A stretch of DNA of 64,000 nt, from the IMG/VR virus record IMGVR_UViG_3300002835_000172, positions 1 to 64,000 of that record; one strand, 5' to 3'. Position numbers and translations under genes: made by a program. This document shows, piece after piece, positions 20,731-29,363 of this stretch (position 1 is its first letter; each line of letters opens with the position of its first letter). This stretch comes from a virus. The notes under the pieces are model-generated. The model was not told where the DNA came from, did no database searches, and saw only the letters and a list, made by a program, of their open reading frames with translations.

Positions 20731-21213
20731 TTAAATACCTTCATTGCTGAGACGTGTTTTCCATCCAAGCCTTCCGTTTTCTCTTAATGTTTTGCGCATT
20801 TTTGCCTCTTCTCGTTCACGGTTTCTCCGCCCTACGAAAAGTAATGCGTGTGATCCGCTCATTGTGATTGCATAAATGTTTTTCGTTTGACGGTTGGGCG
20901 GGTTTGGGTGTTCTGATTTGATGAGGTATCCAAGTCGTGTCAGGTAGCCAAGTGATTCGTTGATGCGTCCTGAGTCTTGTTTTTTGAACAAAAATTCTTG
21001 ATAGTCGGTTGCCGAAAAGTCACGACTTTTTCTGAACTGTGCGTAAGACAGCACCTTGTGTGACAGCGTTCCGTATTTAAGATATTTTGATGGGTTCGTT
21101 AGCGGGGTATCTTCTATACCTAATTGTCTAAGTGATTTCCTGCCTTGCGAAACAGGCTTTTTACGGTTTTTCCGTGTGTCTATTCTTTTCGGTTTTTGCG
21201 GTGTGTTGTTCAT
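20731..21213 (-). CDS. Winged-helix-like DNA-binding protein (160 aa)
   Basis: Basic N-terminal tail (PQKPKRIDTRKNRKKP), then a region where SATDYQEFLFKKQDSGRINE is followed by SLGYLTRLGYLIKSE and a basic turn, consistent with a winged helix. Highly basic C-terminus. ATG 21213 is 7 bases after TAACTT (leaderless type). Probably a transcription or DNA-maintenance protein. Confidence 0.6.
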   Translation of the reverse strand: MNNTPQKPKRIDTRKNRKKPVSQGRKSLRQLGIEDTPLTNPSKYLKYGTLSHKVLSYAQFRKSRDFSATDYQEFLFKKQDSGRINESLGYLTRLGYLIKSEHPNPPNRQTKNIYAITMSGSHALLFVGRRNREREEAKMRKTLRENGRLGWKTRLSNEGI

Positions 21214-21250
21214 CGCCGTCAAGTTATCGCGGTGGTAGGGTTTTCGCTAT

Positions 21251-21517
21251 ATGAAACGACAAAAACCTACGCCTAAAAAAAGAAATCCAAATAGTGCGAA
21301 TGTGAATCAAGTTAGGTTGTCTGGTGAAATAAAATTTCCCAAAGGTTTTGTCCCTTGGCGTGTGGCTAGGGGCACAACGGAGTTTGAGTTGAGAGAAATG
21401 CTTTGTGATGCGCGAGATGAATGCTTAGATCGTGACGCAATCATTCTTTTAGAATTATTGGATAACTATTCTGTTACTGACCTGTATGTTAACGGTCTGA
21501 TTGTTTTAAAAGACTAA
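21251..21517 (+). CDS. Small hypothetical protein (88 aa)
   Basis: ATG 21251, divergent from the winged-helix gene. Basic N-terminal tail (MKRQKPTPKKRNPNSANV), then VRLSGEIKFPKGFVPWRVAR and helices. No family recognised. Confidence 0.65.
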   Translation: MKRQKPTPKKRNPNSANVNQVRLSGEIKFPKGFVPWRVARGTTEFELREMLCDARDECLDRDAIILLELLDNYSVTDLYVNGLIVLKD

Positions 21518-21523
21518 CCGATT

Positions 21524-22300
21524 TCAACTGTTTAGCCATACACTCCCACCGTCTACGACGATCGTTGAGCCAACCACATAGTCACCTGCGTTTGATGCTA
21601 GATATACCGTTGCTCCAATTATGTCATTTTCGTGACCAACACGATTCGCAGGTATTTGTGGGATGACTATTTCTTGTGCATCTCGTGCGGCTGGATGCAT
21701 GTCTGAAGGGAATGCGCCGGGTGCGATTGCGGTTACTGCTATGCCTTCTTTTATTAGTTTTGTTCCGAGGCTTTTTGTGAGGTGAATTAATCCAGCCTTA
21801 CTTGCTGTGTAGGCGAATGCTTCATTGCCGTCTATTGACATGCCACATATTGATGCAATGTTGATTACTTTGGCTAGATGACCTTTTGTTTTGTGCGCGT
21901 TGATCAGTAGTGGGGCTAGTTTTTGTGTGAGAAAGAATGGTGTTCTCATGTTGATATTCACGGTGTAATCCCAACATTCTTCCCCATATTCGCTGAATGG
22001 TGCAGAGCAGTATGCGCCAGCGTTATTTACAAGAATATCTAATGACTTTTCGTTTTTGGATATGTCCAAGAAGAATCTGTCTATTCCTTCTCTTGTGGAT
22101 ACATCCGCAACGCATGGGATGCATTCTCCGTATTCTTTTAGGTTTTCCGAAGTTTCGTATGACTGTTCTGCTGTGCGTGAAACTATGTATACGCGGGAGC
22201 ACCCATTTTGGAGTAGCCCTTTTGTGATCATTTCTCCTATGCCGCGTGATCCACCCGTCACTGCTGCTACACGGTCTTTTAGGGAGAAAAGGTTGTTCAT
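21524..22300 (-). CDS. Short-chain dehydrogenase/reductase, intact active site (258 aa)
   Basis: Classical SDR: cofactor loop TGGSRGIG near residue 16, NNAG near 91, INIAS (catalytic Ser) and YTASK (Tyr-x3-Lys), then VDGGSVW at the end. The basic residue in the loop suggests NADPH. Substrate unknown; homologues include 3-oxoacyl and sugar/steroid reductases. It overlaps its paralogue at 22297 by 4 bases. Confidence 0.88.
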   Translation of the reverse strand: MNNLFSLKDRVAAVTGGSRGIGEMITKGLLQNGCSRVYIVSRTAEQSYETSENLKEYGECIPCVADVSTREGIDRFFLDISKNEKSLDILVNNAGAYCSAPFSEYGEECWDYTVNINMRTPFFLTQKLAPLLINAHKTKGHLAKVINIASICGMSIDGNEAFAYTASKAGLIHLTKSLGTKLIKEGIAVTAIAPGAFPSDMHPAARDAQEIVIPQIPANRVGHENDIIGATVYLASNAGDYVVGSTIVVDGGSVWLNS

Positions 22301-23052
22301 CCCTTCAGTACCGCCACACCGCCGTCCACGACGATGTGTGTGCCTACGCAGTAGTCGCCTGCGCGTGATGCAAGGTATGTAATTGCGGCAACGATGTCAT
22401 CTTTGTGCCCAAGTCGTTTCGCTGGGATCCCCTGTGTGACTGATAGACGGTTTGATTCTGTAACTTGGTCTGGTGTCGTATTGAACAAACCGATAGTTAT
22501 TGATGAGACAACGATTTTGTGTCGGATGTATTGAACGGCGAATGATTTTGATGCGTGAATCATCCCCGCATTTGTTGAACTGAAAGCAAAGTTCGGAACT
22601 TGTGGTGGGTTCACACCATCAACGGTTGTGAGGTTGATTACTTTTCCGAGAACTTGCTCTGTTGAAATGCTTGTTCCTTCTTCTGGGTTGGTGGATGCTT
22701 TGAGAAGGGGAAAGAATTTTTGTGTGAGTTTCACAGGTGCCTCCATGTTGTATTTGACCGTTTCTTCCCAGTCATCCGTGTTTGCCAATGAACTATTGAT
22801 CAGAATGTTCACATATGGCTCTAGAGCGCTAATTTCACAAAAAAGTTTCTCTCGCCCTTCTTCGGTGGTTATGTCTGATTGTATGTAAATTATTTTTTCA
22901 TTTTCAGGCGCATTTTCTGGCAACTCTTTGTCACAAACGTAAACACGGGATGCGCCTTGTTCTGTCAATCCTTCTGCGATCATTGAGCCAATTCCCTCAG
23001 ATCCGCCTGTGATTAGGGCAATTCGGTTATCTAGCGAAAATAGCGAGTTCAT
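22297..23052 (-). CDS. SDR-family protein with lost catalytic residues (251 aa)
   Basis: Same fold and near-identical ends as the downstream SDR (MNSLFSLDNRIALITGG, then VDGGVAVLKG), but NNAG is INSSL and the YxxxK pair reads FSSTN, replacing both Tyr and Lys; the catalytic Ser position is Thr (INLTT). The Rossmann glycines remain. Probably a non-catalytic partner, perhaps forming a heteromer with the active SDR. AGGAG before ATG 23052. Confidence 0.85.
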   Translation of the reverse strand: MNSLFSLDNRIALITGGSEGIGSMIAEGLTEQGASRVYVCDKELPENAPENEKIIYIQSDITTEEGREKLFCEISALEPYVNILINSSLANTDDWEETVKYNMEAPVKLTQKFFPLLKASTNPEEGTSISTEQVLGKVINLTTVDGVNPPQVPNFAFSSTNAGMIHASKSFAVQYIRHKIVVSSITIGLFNTTPDQVTESNRLSVTQGIPAKRLGHKDDIVAAITYLASRAGDYCVGTHIVVDGGVAVLKG

Positions 23053-23127
23053 GTTTTCTCCTGTTTATGTGTTCTTGAATGCTACTTTATTGTTAGTTGG
23101 CGACTTGGTTGGTGATACTGTAACACT

Positions 23128-24090
23128 ATGGAGAATCTCGTTAAATCTCACGAAATTGCACCCAATATTCGTGTTTATACAAACATTTTTCCTGACATTA
23201 AAGAGGTTCTTGAGGTCATCTACGAGCATGAAAAAACTACCACCAAGAACCCTGACGCCACTTCCTATTTTAAACCTTACAGAGATTGGTACACATTCGG
23301 TCGTCTAACCGATTGCGATGGGCAGGAAAACGCAACCCCAAAAGAAATGATTGAACTTGAAAAAAATAAAGATTTTAATTATGTGAATCAAAAAAATCTT
23401 GCCGACAGAATAAAAAATGCAAGAAAATTAGTTATACAAAATTATTGCGAAATTTACGGTATTAACGAAACCAACAGTGCGGATTTCTACATTCAGCCAT
23501 CGGTGAACTTTGCCGAATATGAACCGGGTTTTGAAATGGATCAAAGGCGGATTGAGGATGATGCACAGTGGCTCGGAAATCATAAACCGCTAGCGATGAA
23601 TTATCACACAGATTTTGAAATAAAAAAGATGTGCCGTATGGAAGACAATTTTTTGCTCACATGCAATATCTACTGGAACGATGACTACGAGGGCGGGGAA
23701 ATTGTTTTTTATAGTTCGGCGGGTTTGCTTTCTTATAAGCCAAACGCTGGAGAGGTTATCGTATTCCCTTCAGGATCACCATACTTCCCAGTTGATGGAG
23801 ACTGTTTCTTTCATTGTGCGAATGCAGTAACAAAAAAAAGAAAATATTTTTCGCGCAACTACTTGATGTACAAACATGTGCCAACGGAAGAGATGCTCTC
23901 ATTGGAGGGTGCTTATCCGCGTGGTCACAGTCCACGCGGACCAGATAGTTTTTATGACAGTTTGTTTAATCAACTCATGATTGATTATTCCAAAAAAGAA
24001 GTGCTAGTACACCCTATTGTCAAGAAACTCTACGAGAAGTTTGCCTCCGACGAAAAAGTGGTTGCTCGGGAAATTGATATATTTGACTAA
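23128..24090 (+). CDS. 2OG-Fe(II) oxygenase, prolyl-4-hydroxylase type (320 aa)
   Basis: Jelly-roll core in the C-terminal half: H160-T-D162 (NYHTDFEIK), the NDDYEGGEIVFY strand, and FFHCANAVTKKRKYFSR giving His 229 and a following Arg for 2-oxoglutarate. These ligate iron as in P4H enzymes. The first 130 residues are unassigned. Target may be a protein, nucleobase or glycan. ATG 23128 is 6 bases after TACTGT (leaderless type). Confidence 0.85.
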   Translation: MENLVKSHEIAPNIRVYTNIFPDIKEVLEVIYEHEKTTTKNPDATSYFKPYRDWYTFGRLTDCDGQENATPKEMIELEKNKDFNYVNQKNLADRIKNARKLVIQNYCEIYGINETNSADFYIQPSVNFAEYEPGFEMDQRRIEDDAQWLGNHKPLAMNYHTDFEIKKMCRMEDNFLLTCNIYWNDDYEGGEIVFYSSAGLLSYKPNAGEVIVFPSGSPYFPVDGDCFFHCANAVTKKRKYFSRNYLMYKHVPTEEMLSLEGAYPRGHSPRGPDSFYDSLFNQLMIDYSKKEVLVHPIVKKLYEKFASDEKVVAREIDIFD

Positions 24091-24860
24091 TAGTTGGCGT
24101 GTGCGTCAACAAAATTTAATACTCGTTCGGCTGTTGTCTCGCCGTCTGTGCCGGGGTCGGACTTCAGCCAGCGAATAAAGTCATACCATTTGCGTTGCTG
24201 ATCCGCTGAGTCAAATACGAGCGTATATTGAACGATTGTCTTGCTTCCGTTGGAAACTACTGATGGTGCGCCTTGCGTGACCGCTTGATGTGTGTCTGTT
24301 CCTTGTGGTGCGGTGAGTTTCGTTTCACCGTTATCCATAATTGTTGATACGGCTGTCGGATTATCTGGTTCATCTGATAAGAGCGGGAATATTGGCTGAA
24401 TAACGGGCGCAACATACGGTGCATTGTCTTCATGGAGGTAGTCGCCTTCCATTCCTGCGAGTTCTATTTCATCCCAACCCAAAGCATCAATGAGGTCGTC
24501 GTATTCTTCGCCTACTTCTTCCAAGAGTTCAAATAGCATGTCGCTATCTGTTGTTCCTAGTTCGTTGGTTCGGTTATCCGCAAGAGCGTATGCGATCGCA
24601 CTAGAGGTGTCGCCTTCAAATTTCACGCATGCGATTTTTTCCCAACCAAGTTTTTTAGCCGCTTCGTATTGGTGGTTTCCTGCAATGATCGTTGATGTTC
24701 CGTCAGCATTGTCTTTGATTACGATCGGTTTTACTTGACCAAATTCTCGGTATGACGCAACGATTGCATCAATGTTTCCTTTGCGTGGGTTATTTTCAAG
24801 GTGCACAAGTTTTTCTAACGGTGTCGCTAGATGTTCTATGCTTTTGTGAATACCTGACAT
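24087..24860 (-). CDS. ParB/Srx-domain protein (257 aa)
   Basis: N-terminal ParB-like domain: PLEKLVHLENNPRKGNID, GQVKPIVIKDN, AGNHQYEAAKKLGW and ALADNRTNELG. There is no clear helix-turn-helix of a partitioning ParB after it; instead a linker and a C-terminal helical segment. In phages such domains often sit beside methyltransferases, DNA-modifying or packaging proteins. ATG 24860 directly follows the upstream stop. Confidence 0.85.
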   Translation of the reverse strand: MSGIHKSIEHLATPLEKLVHLENNPRKGNIDAIVASYREFGQVKPIVIKDNADGTSTIIAGNHQYEAAKKLGWEKIACVKFEGDTSSAIAYALADNRTNELGTTDSDMLFELLEEVGEEYDDLIDALGWDEIELAGMEGDYLHEDNAPYVAPVIQPIFPLLSDEPDNPTAVSTIMDNGETKLTAPQGTDTHQAVTQGAPSVVSNGSKTIVQYTLVFDSADQQRKWYDFIRWLKSDPGTDGETTAERVLNFVDAHANY

Positions 24861-25205
24861 TTAGGCTCCTGTTTGTATACGAACATTGGCGTTCAATGTT
24901 CTGAGTGCGTCCAAAGATGTTCGCACGGTGAGCAGTTTTTCTCGTTTGGATTTAACTAACGCTTCGCTGATCTTATACGAATATGCTTCGTCAGAAAGTT
25001 TGTAGTCTGCCCACGCTTCACGCTCTTTTATGCTTCCTTTGGCGGCTAGATATTCTTTAGCCCAGTTGCCCTTCATGAGTGCATCTTTTTTTGCGGCGTC
25101 AACAGCAAGGGTTTCAAAGGCTTCTGTTTCTTCTTCAAGAATGCCAAGTAAGCGCATGATTTCAGATTCAATTTCTACTTGAGATATTGGCTGTGACCTA
25201 CCCAT
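24861..25205 (-). CDS. Helical hypothetical protein (114 aa)
   Basis: All-helical charged protein (EIESEIMRLLGILEEETEAF). AGGAG lies 6 bases before ATG 25205, and the gene overlaps the RuvC gene by 8 bases. Conserved position between ParB-like and RuvC-like genes suggests a DNA-metabolism accessory role, but no family is recognised. Confidence 0.65.
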   Translation of the reverse strand: MGRSQPISQVEIESEIMRLLGILEEETEAFETLAVDAAKKDALMKGNWAKEYLAAKGSIKEREAWADYKLSDEAYSYKISEALVKSKREKLLTVRTSLDALRTLNANVRIQTGA

Positions 25206-25725
25206 GTTGTTCTCCTGTTATCGCCGTGAAATCGCATTTCTTTAACGCTAAAACTTGATCTGCATTCCACTCGTATTGGGATAGTCCCAAGTATGTCAGT
25301 GTCATTTGTTCAAGGATCCAAGCGTCACATCTGTCGTTGCCGTCTCCACCCGACCAGATTATCCCCGTTTTCGCGGAGATTGCTGACATTACTTCTGATT
25401 TACCTGAGTTTCCTTTTCCTGTAGCAAATTTGGCTCTACAGGTTGGGGGTATGACCACTACTGGCACGCCTAGTTCGCGTAACGCGACTCGTACAACGCC
25501 TCCTAGTTCTCCGATTGAGTGGGCTTGTGAATGTCGTGAGGCATATGAGTAGCCCTCTACCGCCACTATTTGGACACCAGCATCTTGGGCTAGTGCCAAG
25601 ATTTCGTTCCTTATCTCTAGGAGTCGTTCTGACCCTTTGTTTTTGGATCGGATGCTCGTTGTCAGTCCGCCAATGCTCACACCTGTGCTTGTCAGGGAAA
25701 GGTCTAAGCCCATTATTTTTGTCAC
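25198..25725 (-). CDS. RuvC-like Holliday junction resolvase (175 aa)
   Basis: GTG 25725 is 7 bases after a minus-strand TAATCT. RNase-H-type acidic residues are in place: Asp 8 (GLDLSLTSTG), Glu 57 (AVEGYSYAS), Asp 131 and Asp 134 (GDGNDRCDAWIL). Length and motif order fit RuvC, which cuts four-way junctions; phage versions trim branched DNA before packaging. The upstream open frame beyond 25725 belongs to the divergent gene's region and is not used. Confidence 0.85.
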   Translation of the reverse strand: MTKIMGLDLSLTSTGVSIGGLTTSIRSKNKGSERLLEIRNEILALAQDAGVQIVAVEGYSYASRHSQAHSIGELGGVVRVALRELGVPVVVIPPTCRAKFATGKGNSGKSEVMSAISAKTGIIWSGGDGNDRCDAWILEQMTLTYLGLSQYEWNADQVLALKKCDFTAITGEQHG

Positions 25726-25732
25726 ATTTTTT

Positions 25733-25742
25733 AGATTACTAT
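25733..25742. promoter_or_regulatory. Overlapping back-to-back -10 boxes (RuvC / glycosyltransferase)
   Basis: Minus strand TAATCT (25738-25733) lies 7 bases before the RuvC GTG; plus strand TACTAT (25737-25742) lies 6 bases before the glycosyltransferase ATG. The two boxes share two bases, so polymerase cannot occupy both at once. Confidence 0.5.
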
Positions 25743-25748
25743 AGTCCG

Positions 25749-26741
25749 ATGCGTAGAATTTTTGTGGTAATTCCATCTTTTCAGGAAGAAGATTTGCGTA
25801 ACACGGTGAACAGCATTTTTGAAAATGCGAAACATCCTGAACGCATTTATGTCGGCATTTGCAATCAGCGCACGGATAACAAGGATTTTGAGACCTTTGA
25901 GGAGTACGGTGACCGTGTTCGGTGTGTGGATGTACGTTCTCCTCGCCCACTCGGTCTTGGTTTTGCTTATTTTTCTGCGTCAAAGTTACTGATGGATGAA
26001 GAGTTCTTTATGCGGATAGACGCGCATACAAGAATGAAAAAAAACTGGGATTCAACTTTGGTCAGTTATTTTAGCAAAATAGAGACGGACACAGGTAGTT
26101 CAAAAATTGTAATAACTCAGTTAACTGGTGGATTTTATAAACAAGACATGAATCTTGCAGGTTTTATAAAACATGAAGATAAAGATGAATGGTTTCATGA
26201 AGGACAGCCACCAAATACAAGTGAATTTATGAATGGTAACTTAAGGCAGTTAAAAGAATACGCCCTAAATATTGAGCATCATCCGAATAATAATTATGAA
26301 TGGGATGATATCTCGTTGGCGAATGGCTACAAGGAAATTCATGGTGTTTCTGGAGCATTCCATTTTGGCGCAAGTCAATTTTTGACTGATTGCAGTCCTG
26401 ATCCAAGAGTATTTTTTTGGGGAGAAGAACATACCTTCGCTATGCGTGCATGGACTCGTGGTTATAGGCTTTATGCAATAGATGTGAACACACAGTTCAC
26501 TGCGGGTAAAACAGAGGAATATCTAGAAACGGTTGGTATTGATGACTGGCGAAATTTTTGGAAATCATATAGGGGGTTTACGGTTAGATATGAATCGGGA
26601 TCTGTGTCAGCGAGTTTTCCAACACATAGCGATCCCGACAACCCAGTTATTGAAATACTTTCAGGTAGGGAACTTGGTTTTTATGGAGCAAAAGATGAAC
26701 AGTCATATGCCGATTGGATGAAAAAACTCGGTATAGCCTAA
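25749..26741 (+). CDS. Glycosyltransferase, GlcNAc-transferase (GT60-like) family (330 aa)
   Basis: RRIFVVIPSFQEEDLRNTVN starts the GT-A fold, DAH at 91-93 (MRIDAHTRM) is the metal motif, HGVSGAFHFG and FFWGEEHTFAMRAWTRGY follow, as in Skp1-type GlcNAc-transferases. More complete than the paralogue at 16151-17131. Likely adds a sugar to a protein or glycan, acceptor unknown. Leaderless-type start at ATG 25749. Confidence 0.8.
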   Translation: MRRIFVVIPSFQEEDLRNTVNSIFENAKHPERIYVGICNQRTDNKDFETFEEYGDRVRCVDVRSPRPLGLGFAYFSASKLLMDEEFFMRIDAHTRMKKNWDSTLVSYFSKIETDTGSSKIVITQLTGGFYKQDMNLAGFIKHEDKDEWFHEGQPPNTSEFMNGNLRQLKEYALNIEHHPNNNYEWDDISLANGYKEIHGVSGAFHFGASQFLTDCSPDPRVFFWGEEHTFAMRAWTRGYRLYAIDVNTQFTAGKTEEYLETVGIDDWRNFWKSYRGFTVRYESGSVSASFPTHSDPDNPVIEILSGRELGFYGAKDEQSYADWMKKLGIA

Positions 26742-26758
26742 ATGTTTCAAGTTATTTT

Positions 26759-27193
26759 GTGATTAACAAAAAATCTGCCCCACAGAAACTGATTGTTTCT
26801 ATTGATAAACAAGGCGCATGGGGTGAAGTTTCCTATTATCACAAACTTGAATGTGGTCATGTTGAAGTCCGAAAAAGGGCATCATCAGCGCCAAGGATTG
26901 CTTGTACTTGGTGCGTGATCGGTGAAGAAAAAGGCAGAGAACTTAAAGCGCTGACTATAGTTCAGCCACCGACCCTTGAAGAGGTCTGGGACTTTTATGA
27001 TGAGACTACATCGGAGGAAGTTGATGTTGCAAAACTTCGGGCAGGGGTGGCGAACGCCGTAGGTTGTGCACAGGAAAGTGTTGAGGTGGTTTCCATCGTT
27101 GACGAAGAGAACATTCTGCGTGTCAGTTATGTTACAGTTTTTCTTGATTTTGAGACAGCAAAAAGAATTGCGGATAAGAGTAGGAATACCTAA
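26759..27193 (+). CDS. Hypothetical protein with Cys/His site (144 aa)
   Basis: Contains KLECGHVEVR and ACTWCV, a CxH...CxxC zinc pattern. The second half has the feel of a small alpha/beta domain (VVSIVDEENILRVSYVTVFL). Start uncertain: GTG 26759 is preferred over a TTG at 26714 that would overlap the glycosyltransferase. No family recognised. Confidence 0.6.
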   Translation: MINKKSAPQKLIVSIDKQGAWGEVSYYHKLECGHVEVRKRASSAPRIACTWCVIGEEKGRELKALTIVQPPTLEEVWDFYDETTSEEVDVAKLRAGVANAVGCAQESVEVVSIVDEENILRVSYVTVFLDFETAKRIADKSRNT

Positions 27194-27206
27194 CCGACTG
27201 CTGATT

Positions 27207-27234
27207 TTGCTTGTATCCTGATGCAAGTTATACA
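27207..27234 (+). promoter_or_regulatory. Promoter for whiB and primase-helicase
   Basis: TTGCTT (27207-27212), 16-base spacer, TATACA (27229-27234), followed by a short leader with GAGGGG before ATG 27253. Confidence 0.55.
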
Positions 27235-27252
27235 TAGTTTGCGAGGGGCAAC

Positions 27253-27624
27253 ATGATTGATGCAAGCAATATAGAAAATTTTTTTGATACGGAAAAAGCA
27301 AATTGCAGGGGTAAGAACATTGTTATGTTTTATCCCAACCACTCGCCGACTGATCGTCTTGGTAGAGAAAATGCCGCTAATGCCATACAGATTTGTTCGG
27401 AATGCGAAGTCCTAGAAGGATGTTTGGATTATGCTTTGCATTATGAGCCGCTCGGGTTTTGGGGTGGGAAGACTGAAGTTGAAAGAGAAGTTTTGAGAAG
27501 AGTTAGAGGTATAAAACTGCCACCAGAGCGTCAACCGTCTGACTCTATTCGTCGTTCTTCTAGGCGTGGTTTCATAAATAGCCAAGTTAGAAAGAGTTTG
27601 AGTTCCATAAAAAATGAGCAATAG
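27253..27624 (+). CDS. whiB: WhiB-family transcription regulator (123 aa)
   Basis: Four conserved cysteines (18, 48, 51, 57; ICSECEVLEGC) bind a 4Fe-4S cluster, and the family signature GFWGG is at 68-72, followed by a basic tail. Wbl proteins occur only in Actinobacteria and their phages and act by binding the housekeeping sigma factor, so this gene points to the host group and is a candidate activator or inhibitor of phage or host promoters. GAGGGG 4 bases before ATG. Confidence 0.92.
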   Translation: MIDASNIENFFDTEKANCRGKNIVMFYPNHSPTDRLGRENAANAIQICSECEVLEGCLDYALHYEPLGFWGGKTEVEREVLRRVRGIKLPPERQPSDSIRRSSRRGFINSQVRKSLSSIKNEQ

Positions 27625-29362
27625 TCACCTTCCGCATGTAGATAATTTTTTGTCTCGCTTGAAAGGTGTTCGTCCAACAAACAATGGGTGGGATGCAAGG
27701 TGCCCATGTCGCAATGACGATGAGAATCCTTCTCTTTCGGTAGGTATCGGCGCAGAAGACAAGGTTTTGGTTTCTTGTCATCGTGGCGAGGGTTGCTCGG
27801 TTGTGGAGATTTGTCAGTCTGTTGGTTTGAAAGTTGTGGACTTGTATCCACCACAAAAAGAGGAACGAAAACTCACCCTTATTGCAACATACGACTACCG
27901 TGACGAAAACGGAATTTTGCTTTTTCAGAAACAGCGTTTCACTGATCAAAGCGGTAAGAAAACTTTTAGACAGAGGCGACCTGATCCAAGCGGGAACGGC
28001 AAATGGATTTTTTCTTTAGATAACACACCGAAAATTCTTTATCGTCTCCCACAAGTTCTTGAAGCAAAACGCAACGGTGAAGTAATTTGGTTGGTTGAGG
28101 GTGAGAAAGACGCTGACGCAGTTTTTGCTCAAGGCATGGTTGCTACAACCCCACCAAACGGTGCGGGTAAATGGCTTGACATTCATTCCCGTGCGCTTGA
28201 GGGTGCAACGGTTTTTATTGTTGCCGACAATGATGAAGTAGGTAGGGAGCACGCGATCAGTGTTGGTGATGTTCTCGCTAAGCATGGATGTGTTATCAGT
28301 TCATTCGTCCCACCTAATGGTTTCAAAGATGTTTCAGACATGATTAACGCTGGCAAGTCTCTTAATGATTTGCTTGAGTTGGATAGAACAGAACCGTCGG
28401 GAGAAGTAACTGTCCACGATGATGAAGAACAAGAAATTGAGGCAGTAGTTCAGGCAACTTCGCCGATTGAATCTTTAACCGAGCAACTTGTAAAAGTTTT
28501 AGCAAATGAAGATTTGAGTGAGTCAACAAGAATTAATAGAGCATCAATGCTTGTTAACTCTTTTGGCGTGGAAGATAGAAGCGACAAGGGGCGACTTGTC
28601 AATTGGGCGCAACTCGTCCTTGAAGACGTTGATGATTCTTATGATTGGGTTATCCCAAATGTTTTGGAACGCGGAGAGCGTGTAATTGTTGTTGCCGCTG
28701 AAGGTGTTGGTAAAACAATGCTTGCGAGACAGATCGCTATCTGTAGTGCGTATGGGATACATCCTTTTACCATGTCTCGGATGAAGCCGATCAGAACTTT
28801 AACGATTGACTTGGAAAACCCTGAAAAGATTATTAAGCGAACATCAGCCAGCATCCATGGAGCGGCAAGACATCTTGGATATTTGGATGGTGAGCCTGAT
28901 TGCCACATCTTGATGAAACCATCGGGTGTTGACCTGATGCGACCAGCCGACAAAGCGTTTATAGAGCAAACTGTGGAAAGAATACGACCTGATTTACTTC
29001 TGCTCGGTCCGATCTACAAGTCATTTATTGATCCCGGTGGCAGGACATCCGAAGCGATCACGGTTGAGATTGCTAAATACTTTGACATGTTGAGGGACTA
29101 TTACAACTGTGCTCTTTGGCTAGAACATCACGCTCCGTTGGGCACATCTACGACAAGCCGTGATCTACGCCCATTTGGTTCTGCTGTTTGGTCACGCTGG
29201 CCGGAGTTTGGCTTGTCTTTGACGCCAGACCCTACTGCTGTTGGTGACTATGTTTATGATGTCCGCCATTTTAGAGGTGCGCGAGATCTGAGAGAGTTTC
29301 CAACTAAGATGAGAAGAGGGAAAGTCTTCCCGTTTGAAGTTATGGAATTCATGAAGGTTTGA
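27614..29362 (+). CDS. Primase-helicase fusion: zinc finger, Toprim and RecA-type ATPase (582 aa)
   Basis: N-terminal zinc-finger-like Cys/His set (C30, C32, C55, H56, C61), Toprim motifs VEGEKD (161-166) and ADNDEVG (204-210), a linker, then a RepA/RAD55-like ATPase with Walker A AEGVGKT (362-368) and DLLLLGP as Walker B. There is no clear RNA-polymerase primase domain, so it may load or act as helicase with Toprim-directed primer functions. It overlaps whiB by 11 bases and is a core replication gene. Confidence 0.85.
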   Translation: MSNSHLPHVDNFLSRLKGVRPTNNGWDARCPCRNDDENPSLSVGIGAEDKVLVSCHRGEGCSVVEICQSVGLKVVDLYPPQKEERKLTLIATYDYRDENGILLFQKQRFTDQSGKKTFRQRRPDPSGNGKWIFSLDNTPKILYRLPQVLEAKRNGEVIWLVEGEKDADAVFAQGMVATTPPNGAGKWLDIHSRALEGATVFIVADNDEVGREHAISVGDVLAKHGCVISSFVPPNGFKDVSDMINAGKSLNDLLELDRTEPSGEVTVHDDEEQEIEAVVQATSPIESLTEQLVKVLANEDLSESTRINRASMLVNSFGVEDRSDKGRLVNWAQLVLEDVDDSYDWVIPNVLERGERVIVVAAEGVGKTMLARQIAICSAYGIHPFTMSRMKPIRTLTIDLENPEKIIKRTSASIHGAARHLGYLDGEPDCHILMKPSGVDLMRPADKAFIEQTVERIRPDLLLLGPIYKSFIDPGGRTSEAITVEIAKYFDMLRDYYNCALWLEHHAPLGTSTTSRDLRPFGSAVWSRWPEFGLSLTPDPTAVGDYVYDVRHFRGARDLREFPTKMRRGKVFPFEVMEFMKV

Positions 29363-29363
29363 A

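Noticed and set aside
25515-25748. Upstream extension of the second glycosyltransferase
   Set aside because: It would overlap the RuvC gene by over 200 bases; the GT fold starts at MRRIFVVIPS and a -10 box lies 6 bases before that ATG.
25726-25983. Extension of the RuvC gene upstream to 25983
   Set aside because: The added N-terminus is antisense to the glycosyltransferase start and Cys/His-rich by chance; the divergent -10 boxes lie inside it and RuvC homologues start near GTG 25725.
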